From contig NZ_JASDDG010000001.1 of the NCBI RefSeq assembly GCF_030407495.1, positions 124,001 through 188,000 of the forward strand: 64,000 nucleotides of DNA, written 5' to 3'. Numbering within the stretch: position 1 is the stretch's first letter; each line of letters begins with the position of its first letter. Below are positions 9,530 to 19,413 of this stretch, piece by piece. The notes under the pieces were generated by a model, which was not told the DNA's origin, searched no databases, and worked only from the letters and a program-made list of their open reading frames with translations. Source of the DNA: Arthrobacter sp. APC 3897. GTDB lineage: Bacteria > Actinomycetota > Actinomycetes > Actinomycetales > Micrococcaceae. The position numbers and the translations under genes are program-made.

Positions 9530-11442
9530 GCGGGATGCGGGCAGGACACGGGCCGGGTGCCCGCGGGCCGGCTGCCAAACCGCTGAACTTCCGTTCCAGC
9601 GTCCGAAGGATCCTGGGCCTGATGAGCCCGGACCGGCTCCGGGTGGCGCTGGTGATGGTTGCCGCCGTCGTGTCCGTGGCGCTCGCCGTCACTGCTCCCC
9701 GGATCCTGGGGGAAGCGACCAATGTCATCTTTGACGGCGTGATCGGTGCCGGCCTCCAGCCGGGAATCAGCAAGGCCGACCAGGTGCAGGCGCTGCGGGA
9801 CTCCGGGGAGGACCAGCTGGCGGACATGCTCGCCGCCATGGACGTGGTGCCGGGGCAGGGACTGGACTTCGGCCGGCTCGGAATGCTGGTGCTGGGAGTG
9901 CTGGCCATTTACCTGGCGGCGTTCTTCTTCGGCTGGCTGCAGGCGCGCGTGACCGCACGGGTGGTGCAGGGCGCCATGTACCGGCTCCGTAAACAGGTGG
10001 ACGGCAAGCTTTTCCGGCTCCCCATGTCCCATTTCCAGCGGGAATCCCGCGGCGACGTGCTCAGCCGCGTAACCAACGACATCGACAACCTGGCGCAGAC
10101 GCTGTCCCAGACCCTGACGCAGATCATCACCTCAGCACTGACCATCGTGGGGGTACTGGGCATGATGCTGTGGCTCTCGCCGCTGCTGGCCCTCATCGCC
10201 GTGATTACCGTTCCGGTGTCCGCCGTTGTCACCGTGCTCATCGCCAAGCGCTCGCAGGTGCAGTTCATGCAGCAGTGGAAATCCACGGGGGAAGTCAACG
10301 GGTACATCGAGGAAATGTTCAGCGGCCAGGACGTGGTGAAGGCCTTCGGGCAGCAGGAGCGGGTGGTGGAGGGCTTCCGGCCCGCCAATGAGACGCTGTA
10401 CCGCTCCTCTTTCAAGGCGCAGTTCGTGTCCGGCATCATCATGCCCACCATGCAGTTCATCTCCAACCTGAACTATGTGGCCGTAGCCGTGGCGGGAGGC
10501 CTGCTGGTCGCCAACGGGCGCCTGTCCATCGGGGGAGTGCAGGCCTTCATCCAGTACAGCCGGCAGTTCTCCCAGCCGCTGGGGCAGATCGGCTCCCTCA
10601 TCAACATGCTGCAGTCAGGTGTGGCGTCAGCCGAACGTGTGTTCGAACTGCTGGATGACAGGGAACAGGACCCCGACCCGGAGGATGCACTCACGATCAG
10701 GGACGTGGAGGGCCTCGTTGCCTTTGAGCACGTGGATTTCAGCTACTCCCCGGAAGCTCCCCTGATACGGGACCTGTCCTTTACTGCGGAGCCCGGGCAG
10801 ACAGTGGCGATTGTTGGTCCCACGGGAGCCGGAAAGACCACCCTGGTCAACCTCCTGATGCGCTTCTATGAGGTGGATTCCGGCCGGATCACCATCGACG
10901 GCACGGATATTTCGCGCATGCGGCGCGACGATGTGCGCAGGCTGATCGGCATGGTGCTCCAGGATGCCTGGCTGTTTGAGGGGACCATTAGGGAGAACCT
11001 GGCCTACGGGGCGCCGAATGCCACTGACGAGCAGATCATCGAGGCAGCCCGCGCCACCCATGTGGACCACTTTGTGCGCTCGCTGCCCGAGGGGTATGAC
11101 ACGGTCCTGGATTACGACGGCGGTTCGCTGAGCCAGGGGCAGCGGCAGCTGATCACCATTGCCCGGGCCTGGCTGGCAAACCCGTCCATCCTGATACTGG
11201 ACGAGGCCACCAGTTCCGTGGACACCCGAACCGAGATCTCCATCAGGCTCGCCATGAATGCGCTGCGGGAAGCACGAACCAGCTTTGTCATCGCCCACCG
11301 GCTCTCCACCATCCGGGATGCGGACGTCATCCTGGTGGTGCGGCACGGGGAGATCGTGGAGCAGGGAACCCACGAGGCACTGCTGGCAGCTGAGGGGTTC
11401 TATGCGGAGCTGTACCGCTCCCAGTTCGCCGGGACACCCTGA
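9526..11442 (+). CDS. ABC exporter half-transporter, catalytic subunit
   Basis: Partner of the preceding gene, 638 aa. After a roughly 30-residue cytosolic tail come six membrane helices and an ATPase domain with Walker A GPTGAGKTT (about 431), canonical Walker B ILILDEATSS (about 556) and switch His (IAHRLSTI). Its signature reads LSQGQ in place of LSGGQ. Thus this subunit supplies the working Walker B while its altered signature faces the degenerate Walker B of the partner, as in TM287/288, LmrCD and BmrCD. A loop of about 50 residues between the first two helices is likely external. The 4-bp GTGA overlap supports paired synthesis. Confidence 0.9.
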   Translation: MSGMRAGHGPGARGPAAKPLNFRSSVRRILGLMSPDRLRVALVMVAAVVSVALAVTAPRILGEATNVIFDGVIGAGLQPGISKADQVQALRDSGEDQLADMLAAMDVVPGQGLDFGRLGMLVLGVLAIYLAAFFFGWLQARVTARVVQGAMYRLRKQVDGKLFRLPMSHFQRESRGDVLSRVTNDIDNLAQTLSQTLTQIITSALTIVGVLGMMLWLSPLLALIAVITVPVSAVVTVLIAKRSQVQFMQQWKSTGEVNGYIEEMFSGQDVVKAFGQQERVVEGFRPANETLYRSSFKAQFVSGIIMPTMQFISNLNYVAVAVAGGLLVANGRLSIGGVQAFIQYSRQFSQPLGQIGSLINMLQSGVASAERVFELLDDREQDPDPEDALTIRDVEGLVAFEHVDFSYSPEAPLIRDLSFTAEPGQTVAIVGPTGAGKTTLVNLLMRFYEVDSGRITIDGTDISRMRRDDVRRLIGMVLQDAWLFEGTIRENLAYGAPNATDEQIIEAARATHVDHFVRSLPEGYDTVLDYDGGSLSQGQRQLITIARAWLANPSILILDEATSSVDTRTEISIRLAMNALREARTSFVIAHRLSTIRDADVILVVRHGEIVEQGTHEALLAAEGFYAELYRSQFAGTP

Positions 11443-11549
11443 CGCCGGGACACTCTGACGCCGGGACACCGTGACCCGCCTGACTGACCGGACGGGTCCC
11501 CCATGTCAAAATGGAACCGGCATCCATTCTCCAACCTGAAGGCGGTCCC

Positions 11550-11927
11550 GTGAGTGACGACGTCCTGTCCTGGGTCCGCATCGACGCGGCAAGCTCAGTA
11601 CCTCCCTTTGAGCAGCTCAGGGTTCAGATCCTTGACGCCGCCAATGACGGAAGGCTTGCCGTTGGTACCCGGCTGCCTCCGGTCCGGGCGCTCGCTGCCC
11701 GTATGGGCCTGGCGGTAAACACCGTTGCCAGGGCTTACCGCGAACTTGAACAGGCCGAAGTGGTGACCACGCGCTCGCGGGCCGGCACTGTGATTGCTGC
11801 GGCCGGAGACAACGGCAGGCGGCGGGTGGCCGAAGCGGCCCGGGTTTTCGCAGATTCGGTCCGCGCCAACGGGCTGGATCCGAAGGAAGCGCTGACGTAC
11901 GTCGAGACGGCTCTTCGCCTGCGGTGA
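11550..11927 (+). CDS. GntR-family regulator, YtrA subfamily
   Basis: A 125-aa one-domain GntR regulator. The winged helix shows the family pattern PPFEQLRVQI, GTRLPPVRALA and the recognition helix LAVNTVARAYRELE. Only a short helical tail follows, as in YtrA-type repressors, which often control ABC transporter genes next to them. It lies just downstream of the exporter pair on the same strand, so regulation of that pair is a reasonable inference. The GTG at 11550 has a purine-rich GAAGGCGG upstream; an ATG at 11511 would add 13 residues. Confidence 0.8.
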   Translation: MSDDVLSWVRIDAASSVPPFEQLRVQILDAANDGRLAVGTRLPPVRALAARMGLAVNTVARAYRELEQAEVVTTRSRAGTVIAAAGDNGRRRVAEAARVFADSVRANGLDPKEALTYVETALRLR

Positions 11928-11937
11928 AACCGCGGCG

Positions 11938-11953
11938 TCGAATACTTCTTCGA
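11938..11953. promoter_or_regulatory. Candidate LexA/SOS box upstream of uvrA
   Basis: The 16-bp element TCGAATACTTCTTCGA has perfect 5-bp inverted arms and matches 10 of the 12 fixed positions of the actinobacterial SOS box TCGAAC-N4-GTTCGA. It lies 14 bp before the -10-like box at 11968-11973, in the -35 region, where bound LexA would block RNA polymerase. Confidence 0.6.
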
Positions 11954-11967
11954 ACCAAACGGTGAAC

Positions 11968-11973
11968 TACAGT
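11968..11973 (+). promoter_or_regulatory. Putative -10 box of a leaderless uvrA promoter
   Basis: TACAGT is followed by 7 nt and then GTG at 11981. It fits a leaderless start and rules against the GTG at 11972, which lies inside the box. Confidence 0.5.
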
Positions 11974-11980
11974 GGAAAAT

Positions 11981-14890
11981 GTGTCTACAGCTACCTCTTT
12001 GATGGCCGATAGTGCCAACGAGCCGCACAGCGGCAACGATCTCTCCCGCCTGATCGTCAAGGGCGCACGGGAGCACAACCTGCAGAACGTGGATCTGGAC
12101 TTGCCGCGTGACGCGATGATTGTCTTCACCGGGCTTTCCGGATCCGGAAAGTCCTCTCTGGCTTTTGACACCATCTTCGCCGAGGGCCAGCGCCGCTACG
12201 TCGAATCGCTGTCCTCCTACGCCCGGATGTTCCTGGGCCAGGTGGACAAGCCGGACGTCGACTTCATTGAGGGCCTTTCCCCGGCGGTGTCCATCGACCA
12301 GAAGTCCACCTCCAAGAACCCGCGGTCCACGGTTGGCACCATTACCGAAATCTACGACTACATGCGCCTGCTCTGGGCACGTGTGGGTACGCCGTTCTGT
12401 CCCGTCTGCGGTGAGCCGGTTTCCCGCCAGACCCCGCAGCAGATTGTGGACCAGCTGCTGGAGCTTGAAGAGGGCACCCGGTTCCAGATCCTGGCTCCTG
12501 TGGTGCGCGGCCGCAAGGGCGAGTTTGTGGACCTGTTCAAGGAGCTCGCCGCCAAGGGCTACTCCCGGGCAAAGGTCGACGGCGAGCAGATCCAGCTCGC
12601 TGATCCGCCCAAGCTCGGCAAGCAGTACAAGCACACCATTGAAGTTGTGGTGGACCGGCTGGTGGCAAAGGACGGCATCCGGCAGCGCCTGACCGACTCG
12701 GTGGAGACGGCCCTGGCGCTGGCCGACGGCCGGATCCTTGCCGATTTTGTGGACATCGACGAGAAGAGCGATGAACGGGTCCGGGCCTTCTCCGAGCACC
12801 TGGCCTGCCCCAACGAGCACCCGCTGGCCATCGATGAGATTGAACCGCGGTCCTTCTCCTTCAACAACCCCTTCGGTGCCTGCCCGGTGTGCACCGGCAT
12901 CGGCAGCCGGCTCGAAGTTGACGAAGAACTGGTCATCCCCAACCCGAACCTCAGCCTCGCCGCCGGAGCTGTGGCTCCTTGGGCCCTGGGCAACGCCACC
13001 CTGGAGTACTGGAACCGTCTGCTGGCCGGTCTGGCCAAGGAGCTGGGCTTCTCCATGGATGTGCCGTGGAAGAAGCTTCCGGCCAAGGCGCGCGAAGCCA
13101 TCCTGAACGGCAAGGACCATAAAGTGGTGGTCCAGTACAAGAACCGCTTCGGACGCGAGCGCAAGTACAGCACCGGCTTCGAAGGCGTCATCCAGTACAT
13201 CCACCGCAAGCACCTCGAAACCGAGTCGGACAGCGCCCGCGACCGGTACGAAGAGTACATGCGGGAGATTGCCTGCCCGGCCTGCGGGGGAGCGCGGTTG
13301 AACCCCGCTTCGCTGTCCGTGCTGATCAACGGCAAGAACATCGCAGAGGCGGGCTCGCTTCCCCTGCGCGATGCCGCCGCCTTCTTCCAGGGCCTTGAGC
13401 TCACCGCCCGCGAAGCCAAGATCGGCGACCAGGTCCTGAAGGAAATCCTGGCCCGCCTGACCTTCCTGCTCGACGTCGGACTTGAGTACCTCAGCCTGGA
13501 CCGCCCCGCAGCAACTCTCTCCGGAGGTGAAGCTCAGCGCATCCGGCTGGCCACGCAGATCGGTTCCGGCCTGGTGGGGGTCCTCTATGTCCTGGACGAG
13601 CCCTCCATTGGCCTGCACCAGAAGGACAACCGCCGCCTGATCGAAACGCTGGCCCGCCTGCGGAACCTGGGCAACACCCTGATTGTGGTGGAGCATGACG
13701 AAGACACCATCCATGAAGCGGACTGGGTGGTGGACATCGGACCGGGTGCCGGTGAGCGCGGCGGCGAAGTGGTCCACTCCGGCTCCCTGGAGGGCCTGCT
13801 GAAGAATGAGCGCTCCCTGACCGGTGCCTATCTCTCCGGCCGGCGGAGGATCGAGATTCCGTCCAAGCGGCGCAAGGTGGACAAGTCCCGGCAGCTGAAG
13901 ATTGTGGGCGCCCGGGAGAACAACCTGCGCAACATCGATGTCAGCATTCCACTGGGTGTCTTTACAGCGGTGACCGGCGTCAGCGGCTCCGGCAAGTCCA
14001 CCCTGATCAACGACATCCTGTACAAGACACTTGCCGCCAAGCTCAACGGTGCCAAGCATGTTGCCGGCCGGCACACGCGCATTGACGGCCTGGAGAACCT
14101 GGACAAGGTCATCCACGTGGACCAGAGCCCGATCGGACGCACCCCGCGGTCCAACCCGGCCACCTACACCGGCGTCTGGGACCACATCCGCAAGCTCTTC
14201 GCGGAGACCACGGAATCCAAGGTCCGCGGCTACCTCCCCGGCCGGTTCTCCTTCAACGTGAAGGGCGGCCGCTGCGAGGCCTGCCACGGTGACGGCACGC
14301 TGAAGATCGAAATGAACTTCCTGCCGGATGTCTACGTGCCCTGTGAGGTCTGCCACGGCGGCCGGTTCAACCGCGAAACGCTCGAGGTGCACTACAAGGG
14401 CAAGAACATTGCCGAAGTGCTGAACATGTCCATCGAGGAAGCCGCGGAATTCTTCGCCGCGTTTGCTCCGATTTCCCGGCACCTGAACACCCTCGTGGAC
14501 GTGGGGCTGGGGTATGTGCGGCTCGGCCAGCCCGCCACCACCCTCTCCGGCGGTGAAGCGCAGCGCGTCAAGCTCGCTGCCGAACTGCAGAAGCGGTCCA
14601 ACGGGCGCAGCGTCTATGTGCTGGATGAACCCACCACCGGCCTGCACTTCGAGGATGTACGCAAGCTGCTGCTGGTCCTGCAGGGACTCGTGGACAAGGG
14701 CAACACCGTTATCACCATCGAGCACAACCTGGACGTCATCAAGAGCGCCGACTGGCTCATCGACATGGGGCCGGAGGGCGGAAACGGCGGCGGTCAGGTC
14801 ATCGCGCAGGGCACGCCGGAAAAGGTCGCCAAGTCCGAGGTCAGCCACACCGGCAGGTTCCTCGCGGAATTGTTCGAGAAGCAGAACTGA
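11981..14890 (+). CDS. uvrA: Excinuclease ABC subunit A
   Basis: UvrA (969 aa from this start) dimerises and finds bulky DNA lesions for nucleotide excision repair before handing them to UvrB. Both ATPase halves are complete: Walker [10 protein letters not shown] (about 50) and GVSGSGKST (about 665), with signatures LSGGEAQR near 513 and 857. Zinc-binding Cys pairs are seen near 140 (CPVCGEPV) and in the CEACHGDG...CEVC module near 764. No region is missing. The GTG at 11981 is preferred because a -10 box stands 7 nt upstream; a GTG at 11972 and an ATG at 12002 are alternatives. A strong terminator follows. Confidence 0.97.
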   Translation: MSTATSLMADSANEPHSGNDLSRLIVKGAREHNLQNVDLDLPRDAMIVFTGLSGSGKSSLAFDTIFAEGQRRYVESLSSYARMFLGQVDKPDVDFIEGLSPAVSIDQKSTSKNPRSTVGTITEIYDYMRLLWARVGTPFCPVCGEPVSRQTPQQIVDQLLELEEGTRFQILAPVVRGRKGEFVDLFKELAAKGYSRAKVDGEQIQLADPPKLGKQYKHTIEVVVDRLVAKDGIRQRLTDSVETALALADGRILADFVDIDEKSDERVRAFSEHLACPNEHPLAIDEIEPRSFSFNNPFGACPVCTGIGSRLEVDEELVIPNPNLSLAAGAVAPWALGNATLEYWNRLLAGLAKELGFSMDVPWKKLPAKAREAILNGKDHKVVVQYKNRFGRERKYSTGFEGVIQYIHRKHLETESDSARDRYEEYMREIACPACGGARLNPASLSVLINGKNIAEAGSLPLRDAAAFFQGLELTAREAKIGDQVLKEILARLTFLLDVGLEYLSLDRPAATLSGGEAQRIRLATQIGSGLVGVLYVLDEPSIGLHQKDNRRLIETLARLRNLGNTLIVVEHDEDTIHEADWVVDIGPGAGERGGEVVHSGSLEGLLKNERSLTGAYLSGRRRIEIPSKRRKVDKSRQLKIVGARENNLRNIDVSIPLGVFTAVTGVSGSGKSTLINDILYKTLAAKLNGAKHVAGRHTRIDGLENLDKVIHVDQSPIGRTPRSNPATYTGVWDHIRKLFAETTESKVRGYLPGRFSFNVKGGRCEACHGDGTLKIEMNFLPDVYVPCEVCHGGRFNRETLEVHYKGKNIAEVLNMSIEEAAEFFAAFAPISRHLNTLVDVGLGYVRLGQPATTLSGGEAQRVKLAAELQKRSNGRSVYVLDEPTTGLHFEDVRKLLLVLQGLVDKGNTVITIEHNLDVIKSADWLIDMGPEGGNGGGQVIAQGTPEKVAKSEVSHTGRFLAELFEKQN

Positions 14891-14925
14891 CCGGCATACA
14901 TTTCCCCTTTCCTGGTCCGGAAGCG

Positions 14926-14959
14926 AAAAAAGGTATTCCCTGCGGGGAATGCCTTTTTT
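14926..14959 (+). terminator. Rho-independent terminator after uvrA
   Basis: A 15-bp stem (14926-14940 with 14945-14959, one G-U pair) with a 4-nt loop ends in six T. The A-run on the left arm would let it act on the minus strand too. Confidence 0.85.
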
Positions 14960-14992
14960 CGTACCGGGGAGTAGGTGTGGGAAACTGTCCCG

Positions 14993-15697
14993 GTGAAAGA
15001 ATCCCGGCTACTAGTGCTTTTCGACCTCGACGGAACCCTCGTGGATCCGGCCGGCAGCATCACCGGCGGCATCAGCGCCGCCCTCGCAGCCGGCGGCTTT
15101 CCCGTTCCGGCAGCCGAGGATCTGGAGCGCATGGTGGGCCCGGCCCTGGTCACCTCCCTCCGCGACATTGCCGGCGTTCCCGAAGAACGGCTGGCCGAAG
15201 TCATTGCCCGCTACCGGGAGGGCTACCGGTCGGCGGGGATGGCGCAGAGCCGCCCCTATCCCGGCATCCGCGGCGTCCTGGAAGAGTTGAGGGCATCCGG
15301 CTGCCTGCTGGCCGTGGCCACGCAGAAACCTGAACCGCTTGCCGTTGAACTGCTTCGCCTGCAGGGACTGCTCAACCTTTTCGATTCCGTTCACGGTTCA
15401 CCGGCCGATGAGCAGGCGGCCGCGAAACTGGACGGCAAGCGGACCATCATCGGTGCCGCCCTGAACCGCCACGCCGGCTCCTTCGACCGCGCCGTGATGG
15501 TGGGGGACCGGATGCACGACGTACACGGCGCCGCCGGCAACGCCCTGGACTGCATAGGAGTGGCCTGGGGGTTCGCGGCGGCCGGTGAGCTGGAAGCCGA
15601 AGGCGCTGCCGCCGTCGTGCACTCCGCCGATGAGCTGCTGACGGAGCTGGAGCGCTTCCGCGCGCAGGAAGGAACCTGCGCACATGGGAGTCTATGA
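14993..15697 (+). CDS. HAD-superfamily phosphatase, phosphoglycolate phosphatase-like
   Basis: A 234-aa HAD hydrolase with motif I FDLDGTLVD (Asp11 nucleophile, Asp13 acid/base), an alpha-helical cap, motif II VATQK, and motif IV GDRMHDVHGA for Mg2+. It resembles Gph/PpaX-type phosphatases, but the substrate is not determined by these motifs. The GTG at 14993 begins VKESRLLVLFDLDGT, leaving the usual short leader before motif I; a start at 14975 would add six residues. The last 14 bp overlap the acyltransferase gene, so the two are coupled. Confidence 0.82.
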   Translation: MKESRLLVLFDLDGTLVDPAGSITGGISAALAAGGFPVPAAEDLERMVGPALVTSLRDIAGVPEERLAEVIARYREGYRSAGMAQSRPYPGIRGVLEELRASGCLLAVATQKPEPLAVELLRLQGLLNLFDSVHGSPADEQAAAKLDGKRTIIGAALNRHAGSFDRAVMVGDRMHDVHGAAGNALDCIGVAWGFAAAGELEAEGAAAVVHSADELLTELERFRAQEGTCAHGSL

Positions 15698-16352
15698 CCT
15701 CACCCGGGCCTCCACCCGCGGACTTATTGCCTCGCTGTGCCGGCCCACCGTGATTGGCCTGGAAAACGTGCCGGCTACGGGTCCCTTCATTGTGGCGGCC
15801 AACCATCTGTCCTTCCTGGACAGTGTCCTGACCCAGGCCCTGATGCCCCGGCCCGTGGCGTTCTTCGCCAAGGCGGAATACTTCACCGGAACCGGAGTGA
15901 AGGGTGCCGCCATGCGCACCTTCTTCGAAGGCGTGGGCTCCATTCCCGTGGAGCGCGGCCAGCAGGCCGCATCGGTGGCTGCGCTGAAAACCCTGCTGGA
16001 CCGCCTCGAGGAGGGCTCCGGCATTGGCATCTACCCCGAGGGCACCAGGTCACGGGACGGGCTGCTGTACCGCGGACGCACCGGTGTGGGCTGGCTGGCC
16101 CTGACGTCGGGGGCGCCGGTGGTGCCCGTGGGGCTCATCGGCACTGAAAACCTGCAGCCGGCGGGCAAGAAGTGGATCAAGCCGCAGCACTTCACCATGA
16201 AGGTGGGACGGCCGCTCTACTTCTCCAGGACCGGGCCGGACCATGCCCTGCCCGCACGCCGGCAGGCGACGGACCGGGTCATGGACGCGATCGCGGAACT
16301 CAGCGGCCAGCAACGCGCGGGCAGTTACAACCAGAACAAGCCTGAGGGATAG
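15684..16352 (+). CDS. 1-acyl-sn-glycerol-3-phosphate acyltransferase (PlsC family)
   Basis: A membrane-associated acyltransferase of 222 aa that would acylate lysophosphatidic acid in phospholipid synthesis. The catalytic NHxxxxD motif is NHLSFLD (40-46), block II is near FFAKAEYF, and block III is YPEGTRS (117-123). It begins inside the end of the HAD phosphatase gene. The actinobacterial genome usually carries several PlsC paralogues, so its specific acyl acceptor is uncertain. Confidence 0.88.
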   Translation: MGVYDLTRASTRGLIASLCRPTVIGLENVPATGPFIVAANHLSFLDSVLTQALMPRPVAFFAKAEYFTGTGVKGAAMRTFFEGVGSIPVERGQQAASVAALKTLLDRLEEGSGIGIYPEGTRSRDGLLYRGRTGVGWLALTSGAPVVPVGLIGTENLQPAGKKWIKPQHFTMKVGRPLYFSRTGPDHALPARRQATDRVMDAIAELSGQQRAGSYNQNKPEG

Positions 16353-16415
16353 GTCCCGCAGTTCAGCGTGCCGCGAAAAGGGCGGGTCCGGCGCGGAGCG
16401 CCCCCGGGGCGACCG

Positions 16416-16421
16416 TAGGAT
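16416..16421 (+). promoter_or_regulatory. Putative -10 box of a leaderless uvrC promoter
   Basis: TAGGAT ends 6 nt before the GTG at 16428, and no Shine-Dalgarno is present. This supports the GTG as the start of uvrC and a promoter of its own in the 75-bp gap after the acyltransferase. Confidence 0.45.
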
Positions 16422-16427
16422 GGAACA

Positions 16428-18446
16428 GTGGCAGATCCAGCAACATACCGGCCGAAAACAGGGGAAATCCCCACCGCTCCAGGCGTTTACCGTTTCCGTG
16501 ACGAACACGGCCGGGTCATCTATGTCGGCAAGGCCAAGAATCTCCGCTCCCGCCTGAACTCCTACTTTGCCAATCCGCGCGGCCTGCTGCCGAAGACCCG
16601 GGCCATGGTCCACACCGCCGCCAGCGTGGAGTGGACGGTGGTGGGCACCGAGCTTGAGGCGCTGCAGCTCGAGTACACCTGGATCAAGGAATTCAATCCC
16701 CGGTTCAACATCATGTTCCGGGATGACAAGTCCTACCCCTATCTCGCCGTCACCATGGGGGAGAAGTATCCCCGGGCGCAGGTGATGCGCGGTGACCGGC
16801 GCAAGGACACCCGCTACTTCGGTCCTTTCTATCCCGCCAAGGCCATCCGGGAAACCCTCGACACCCTGCTGCGCGTTTTCCCCGTCCGCACCTGCAGTTC
16901 CGGAGTCTTCAAGCGCGCCGAGCGCACGGGGCGGCCCTGCCTGCTCGGCTACATCGACAAGTGTTCGGCACCGTGCGTGGGCCGGATCAGCGCGGAGGAC
17001 CACCGCCGGCTGGCGGCGGAGCTGTGCGACTTCATGTCCGGGGAGGGCAAGCGCTTCATCTCTTCACTGGAAAAGGAGATGCAGGCAGCCGTTGCTGAAC
17101 TGGACTATGAAACCGCTGCCCGGCTCCGGGACGACATCTCCGCCCTGCGGAAAGTCTTTGAACGCAACAACGTGGTGCTCAGTGAGGACACGGACGCGGA
17201 CATCTTCGCCCTGGAGGAAGACGAGCTTGAAGCGTCGGCCCAGGTGTTCCACGTCCGCGGCGGACGCATCCGCGGCCAGCGCGGCTGGGTTGTGGAGAAG
17301 GTTGAGGACAATGACACCGCCGATCTGGTGGAACACCTGATCCAGCAGGTCTACGGCGAAGCGAATTCAACCGACCGGATTCCCCGCCAGGTCCTGGTGC
17401 CGGTGCTGCCGCCCAACTCGGATGAGCTGGCGCAGTGGCTGGGCGGCCTGCGCGGGGCACGGGTGGACATCAGGGTTCCGCAGCGCGGAGACAAAAAGGC
17501 CCTGATGGAAACCGTGGCCCGGAACGCTTCCGACGCCCTGCGGCTGCACAAAAGCCGCCGCGCCGGAGACATCACCACGCGGTCGGCCGCCCTGCAGGAA
17601 CTGCAGGAGGCACTCGATTTGCCGGTGGCACTGCTGCGCATCGAGTGCTACGACATTTCCCATGTCTCGGGCACCAACGTGGTGGCGTCCATGGTGGTTG
17701 CCGAGGACGGACTCCCCAAGAAATCTGACTACCGCAAGTTTTCCATCACCGGCGACGCCGCACGGGATGACACATCGGCGATGTACAACGTCATCTCCCG
17801 CCGCTTCCGCAACTACCTGGCCGAGAACGCGGACCCCGCAGCGGACCCGGACGCCCGGTCCGAGGCGCCTGCAGACCTGCCCGCGGACCGTACCGGAACC
17901 GACGTCCAGCCGCTGACGGACACCCTCACCGCCGCCCCTAAAGCCAAGTTCGCCTACCCGCCCAACCTGGTGGTGGTCGACGGCGGCCAGCCGCAGGTGG
18001 CCGCGGCTTCACGGGCGCTGGCAGACCTGGGTATCACGGATATCTACGTGGTGGGTCTGGCCAAGCGCCTCGAGGAGGTCTGGCTGCCGGACAGTGATTT
18101 TCCGGTCATCCTGCCGCGGGCCTCCGAGGCACTCTTCCTGCTCCAGCGCATCCGCGATGAAGCGCACCGCTTTGCCATCACGTTCCACCGCCAGAAGCGG
18201 GCCAAGTCCATGACGGCGTCGCTGCTGGACGATATTTCCGGACTGGGGCCGGCCAAGCGGACCGCGCTGCTCAAGGAATTTGGTTCGGTCAAAAAACTGC
18301 GGGCTGCATCGGTTGAGGACCTGCAGCGCGTTCCGGGAATCGGGCCCGCGCTTGCCGCATCGGTGCACGCCCAGCTGGCCTCGGCGAAGACCGAAACGGG
18401 CGCACCGGCTGTCAATATGGCCACCGGCGAAATCCTCGAAACTTAG
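16428..18446 (+). CDS. uvrC: Excinuclease ABC subunit C
   Basis: UvrC (672 aa) cuts DNA on both sides of a lesion in nucleotide excision repair. The N-terminal GIY-YIG nuclease is seen as PGVYRFRD...[12 protein letters not shown] (about 18-45), the UVR helix pair that contacts UvrB lies around 208-243, the RNase H-like second nuclease follows in the C-terminal half ([16 protein letters not shown]), and a helix-hairpin-helix tail ([23 protein letters not shown]) ends it. A proline/alanine-rich insert near 470-505 lies inside the second nuclease half and is likely disordered. Confidence 0.97.
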   Translation: MADPATYRPKTGEIPTAPGVYRFRDEHGRVIYVGKAKNLRSRLNSYFANPRGLLPKTRAMVHTAASVEWTVVGTELEALQLEYTWIKEFNPRFNIMFRDDKSYPYLAVTMGEKYPRAQVMRGDRRKDTRYFGPFYPAKAIRETLDTLLRVFPVRTCSSGVFKRAERTGRPCLLGYIDKCSAPCVGRISAEDHRRLAAELCDFMSGEGKRFISSLEKEMQAAVAELDYETAARLRDDISALRKVFERNNVVLSEDTDADIFALEEDELEASAQVFHVRGGRIRGQRGWVVEKVEDNDTADLVEHLIQQVYGEANSTDRIPRQVLVPVLPPNSDELAQWLGGLRGARVDIRVPQRGDKKALMETVARNASDALRLHKSRRAGDITTRSAALQELQEALDLPVALLRIECYDISHVSGTNVVASMVVAEDGLPKKSDYRKFSITGDAARDDTSAMYNVISRRFRNYLAENADPAADPDARSEAPADLPADRTGTDVQPLTDTLTAAPKAKFAYPPNLVVVDGGQPQVAAASRALADLGITDIYVVGLAKRLEEVWLPDSDFPVILPRASEALFLLQRIRDEAHRFAITFHRQKRAKSMTASLLDDISGLGPAKRTALLKEFGSVKKLRAASVEDLQRVPGIGPALAASVHAQLASAKTETGAPAVNMATGEILET

Positions 18447-18513
18447 CTAGGCTGGGTAATTGGCTCATTCCCCGGCCGCAGCCGGAAAACCAGCAAGGAA
18501 CAGGACAACTGAA

Positions 18514-19413
18514 ATGATGGAAGAGGACGCGCTGACCCCGGTCAAGCCCGCCGAATCGGAGCTGCTGGTGGTCACCGGCATGTCCGGTGCCGGACGCAGC
18601 ACGGCCGCCAACGCGCTCGAGGACCACGGCTGGTATGTGGTGGAGAACCTGCCGCCGCTGATGCTGGGAACGCTGACCGAGCTGGTCTCGCGCATGCCTC
18701 ATTCCATTCCCAAGCTGGCCGTGGTGATAGATGTCCGCAGCAAGGAACTGTTCCAGGACATCCGGGAGGCGCTGAGCGGGCTGCGCGCCGCGGGTGTCTC
18801 CTACCGGCTGCTGTTCCTCGATGCCGAGGATGACACCCTGGTCCGCCGCTTCGAGCAGGGACGGCGTCCGCACCCGCTGCAGGAAAACGGCAGCATCCTT
18901 GACGGCATTGCCGCGGAACGTGATGTGCTGAAGGAACTGCGTGCCTCTTCGGACGTCATCGTCGACACCTCCAAACTCAATGTCCACGCCCTGGCCACCA
19001 CGATCACCGAACTGTTCACCGAATCCGGTCCCATTGTGCTGCGCCTGAACGTCATGAGCTTCGGCTTTAAATACGGCCTTCCCGTGGATGCCAACTATGT
19101 GGCCGATGTGCGCTTCATCCCCAACCCGCACTGGGTTCCGCAGCTGCGGCCCCACACCGGTCTGGACACCGACGTGCGGGACTACGTCCTGGGTGCCCAC
19201 GGCACGCGGGATTTCCTGGACCGTTATGTGGACGCACTCGAACCGGTTATCGACGGATACCGCCGGGAGAACAAGCACTACGCCACCATTGCCGTCGGCT
19301 GCACCGGCGGGAAGCACCGCTCTGTTGCCGTGACCGAAGAACTGGCCAAGCGCCTCGCCCAGCTGCCGCATGTCACCGTCAGCGCCCATCACCGTGATCT
19401 CGGGCGCGAGTAG
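18514..19413 (+). CDS. rapZ: RNase adapter protein RapZ
   Basis: A P-loop protein of 299 aa with Walker A GMSGAGRS (22-29) and the conserved YVVENLPPLML segment. The C-terminal half contains GCTGGKHRSVA, the family's ligand-binding loop. In E. coli RapZ guides RNase E to the small RNA GlmZ and senses glucosamine-6-phosphate; actinobacteria keep it as the first gene of rapZ-yvcK-whiA, where its role is less clear. I chose the ATG at 18514 for the AGGAC 7 nt upstream; TTG at 18460 would add 18 residues. Its stop abuts the yvcK ATG. Confidence 0.92.
   Translation: MMEEDALTPVKPAESELLVVTGMSGAGRSTAANALEDHGWYVVENLPPLMLGTLTELVSRMPHSIPKLAVVIDVRSKELFQDIREALSGLRAAGVSYRLLFLDAEDDTLVRRFEQGRRPHPLQENGSILDGIAAERDVLKELRASSDVIVDTSKLNVHALATTITELFTESGPIVLRLNVMSFGFKYGLPVDANYVADVRFIPNPHWVPQLRPHTGLDTDVRDYVLGAHGTRDFLDRYVDALEPVIDGYRRENKHYATIAVGCTGGKHRSVAVTEELAKRLAQLPHVTVSAHHRDLGRE

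Noticed and set aside
11735-14848. Very long open frame on the minus strand across uvrA (over 1000 codons)
   Set aside because: It is the shadow of uvrA, whose plus-strand product is complete with all motifs. Codon bias in GC-rich genes leaves antisense frames open.
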